Below, one piece after another: positions 62,582 to 64,000 of a stretch of DNA of 64,000 bases. Each line of letters begins with the position of its first letter. The first letter of the stretch is position 1. The translations under genes and the position numbers were made by a program. The notes under the pieces are model-generated. The model made no database searches. It worked only from the letters and a program-made list of their open reading frames with translations, and had not been told where the DNA came from. The stretch comes from Aquicella lusitana (GTDB lineage: Bacteria; Pseudomonadota; Gammaproteobacteria; DSM-16500): NCBI RefSeq assembly GCF_902459475.1, contig NZ_LR699114.1, positions 124,001-188,000 on the forward strand. The letters run 5' to 3'.

Positions 62582-63337
62582 TTGGCTGTGAACATGAAAG
62601 AGGTTAATCTGATGCGTCGTGTAATCGGTTGGCTGGTCCATGCGTTTACTGCAAGCGGCGCCTGTGTTGGGCTGCTTTCACTCCTCGCCATTTACGAGCG
62701 TAATTTATTATTAGCGCTCTGGTTAATGGGCGCTGCCATTGCAATTGATGCAGTAGATGGCATGTTTGCCCGCATGATTCGAATCAAGGAAGTGGTGCCG
62801 GAAGTCGATGGGGCGCTTCTCGACAACATTGTCGATTTCGTTAATTACACGATTGTTCCCTGCTTTTTTCTGTTGGTGACCAATCTGCTGCCAGAATATT
62901 GGCGCATTTTATGTGTCATGGTGATCACCTTTTCCTCTGCTTATCAATTTACCCAAGTGGACGCAAAAACCTCCGATCACTTTTTTAAGGGCTTTCCCAG
63001 CTACTGGAATATTGCCGTCTTTTATCTGTTTTTCTGGCAGATGAGTCCAGCGACCAATATGACTATTCTGCTTTCGCTTGCCCTGCTGAGCTTTGTGCCT
63101 ATCAAGTATGTGTATCCTTCCCGGCTTGATTACCTGACTGACAATAAATATCTGCGTTTCGGGATGATTGTCATGACGACGTTATGGGGCATTGCCACCT
63201 CCGGCTTGCTATGGTTATACCCGCAATCCAATCATCTGCTTGTAGCGATCTCGGTCGGTTATATGCTGCTTTATATTGGCATCAGTTTATACCGTACGTG
63301 GATTCCATTAACTTCCTTTGTCTTTGCCCAAGAATGA
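62582..63337 (+). CDS. pcs: Phosphatidylcholine synthase
   Basis: This CDP-alcohol phosphotransferase carries the metal-binding signature DAVDGMFARMIRIKEVVPEV with the downstream GALLDNIVDFVNY, matching D-G-x2-A-R-...-G-x3-D-x3-D. Six to eight membrane segments are seen. Bacterial Pcs makes phosphatidylcholine from CDP-diacylglycerol and choline. Choline is often host-derived. The start may be the TTG at 62582 (AGGAG upstream), or the ATG at 62612 (AGAGG upstream), which would drop ten residues. The stop overlaps the next gene's start by 4 bases (ATGA). Confidence 0.9.
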   Translation: MAVNMKEVNLMRRVIGWLVHAFTASGACVGLLSLLAIYERNLLLALWLMGAAIAIDAVDGMFARMIRIKEVVPEVDGALLDNIVDFVNYTIVPCFFLLVTNLLPEYWRILCVMVITFSSAYQFTQVDAKTSDHFFKGFPSYWNIAVFYLFFWQMSPATNMTILLSLALLSFVPIKYVYPSRLDYLTDNKYLRFGMIVMTTLWGIATSGLLWLYPQSNHLLVAISVGYMLLYIGISLYRTWIPLTSFVFAQE

Positions 63338-64000
63338 TCCCGCAGCGAATACTTGTCACAGGCGGCGCAGGCTTTATAGGTTCGCATACGGTTGATTTAC
63401 TGCTGCAGCAGGACAGGGAAGTGGTCGTACTCGACAACCTGTTTTCCGGCAAACTGAAAAACCTGGACCTGAAACATCCCAACCTTGAATTTGTAGAAGG
63501 GGATGTGCTGGAGTATCCACTCATAGAAGATTTGCTGACTCACTGTGATGCCGTGTTGCACCTTGCCGCTATCGCCTCTGTGCCCCAATCTATTGAGAAT
63601 CCTATTTATACTTTCCAGGTCAATACGCAAGGATTTTTACATGTACTAGAGGCCGTGCGTTCCTCGGGCCGACCTATTCGGCTTGTATATGCCTCGAGTG
63701 CGGCCGTGTATGGTGAGGCGCAGAGCTTGCCTTGCCGGGATGATGCGCCATTGTCAGGGATGCTTTTATCACCTTATGCCCTGCAAAAAAAACAGGATGA
63801 AGATTACGCTGATCTGTACGAGCGGCTGCACGGCGTCAAAAGTCTGGCCCTGCGCTATTTTAATGTTTACGGCGAACGCCAGGACCCTCATTCACCTTAT
63901 TCCGGTGTTATTAGCCGGTTTTTGGATGCGTACCAGAATTCAGCGGAGCTGACTATTTTTGGCGACGGTCGTCAGTCGCGTGATTTTATTCATGTCAGTG
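63334..64000 (+). CDS. NAD-dependent sugar epimerase/dehydratase, partial
   Basis: The coding frame opens at the ATG overlapping the pcs stop and runs off the window, so the 3' part is missing. The Rossmann start is ILVTGGAGFIGSHTVDLLLQ. The SSAAVYGEA strand and YALQK (catalytic Tyr-x3-Lys) follow, then LRYFNVYGERQDP and FGDGRQSRDFIHV. This is a short-chain extended-family (GalE/WbpP-like) UDP-sugar 4-epimerase or dehydratase, presumably for surface glycan precursors. The exact sugar cannot be read from this part. Confidence 0.9.
   Translation, partial: MIPQRILVTGGAGFIGSHTVDLLLQQDREVVVLDNLFSGKLKNLDLKHPNLEFVEGDVLEYPLIEDLLTHCDAVLHLAAIASVPQSIENPIYTFQVNTQGFLHVLEAVRSSGRPIRLVYASSAAVYGEAQSLPCRDDAPLSGMLLSPYALQKKQDEDYADLYERLHGVKSLALRYFNVYGERQDPHSPYSGVISRFLDAYQNSAELTIFGDGRQSRDFIHVS

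Noticed and set aside
1..64000. CRISPR arrays, rRNA genes or prophage structural genes.
   Set aside because: No regularly spaced direct repeats, no rRNA-like stretches and no phage structural motifs were seen.

Overview
The window looks like chromosomal DNA of a gammaproteobacterium, most likely an intracellular or amoeba-associated member of the Legionellales (Legionella/Coxiella/Aquicella-like). This placement is inference. It rests on the gammaproteobacterial blocks miaB-ybeZ-ybeY-corC and ccmCDEFGH, a phosphatidylcholine synthase of the type found in host-associated bacteria, and several eukaryote-like or effector-like proteins. At least two of the unknown genes are preceded by a sequence close to the Legionella/Coxiella PmrA box.

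Layout. 1-15 kb: a double-domain kinase-like protein, an NAD(P)-dependent succinate-semialdehyde dehydrogenase, unknown proteins of 513, 319, 512 and 261 residues, a Mut7-C RNase-like protein, a probable lysine-catabolism pair (ALDH7 plus saccharopine-dehydrogenase family), a thioesterase, PriA and an EEP-family phosphoesterase. 15-18.5 kb: a dispersed-repeat scar with a solo IS end, the slipin/NfeD pair, a possible caspase-fold protein, and tRNA-Leu(CAA) and tRNA-Arg(CCU). 18.5-29 kb: a truncated hydrolase, corC-ybeY-ybeZ-miaB, a [2Fe-2S] protein, RsmE, a protein with seven Tyr-x-x-Ile/Leu-Pro motifs, a TraR/DksA zinc finger, endonuclease V, and a QEGLA metallopeptidase-like protein beside RimK and RimB. 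29-41.8 kb: a PmrA-box-linked unknown gene, ccmH-G-F-E-D-C, a frameshifted methyltransferase, a ZIP transporter, a P-type ATPase with a small cupin, aconitase and a MacB-like permease.

41.8-48.5 kb: a complete IS4-family element with 10-bp target duplications, a GIY-YIG protein, a three-gene ABC importer preceded by a structured RNA leader, an F-box protein with a PmrA box, a polysaccharide deacetylase and WrbA. 48.9-58 kb: a 2565-residue two-partner-secretion adhesin and a dual-specificity-phosphatase-like protein. 58-64 kb: a nested inverted repeat, the pgk-pyk operon with a clear intrinsic terminator, another palindromic repeat, NhaA, phosphatidylcholine synthase and the start of an NAD-dependent sugar epimerase cut by the window end.

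The housekeeping genes form ordinary operons. The accessory genes are single genes scattered between them: an F-box protein, a repeated-tyrosine protein, a dual-specificity phosphatase, a possible clan CD peptidase, several unknown proteins and the giant adhesin. The most coherent reading is a dispersed set of candidate type IV (Dot/Icm) effectors, some under PmrA control. No secretion-system gene lies in the window, so this remains a prediction.
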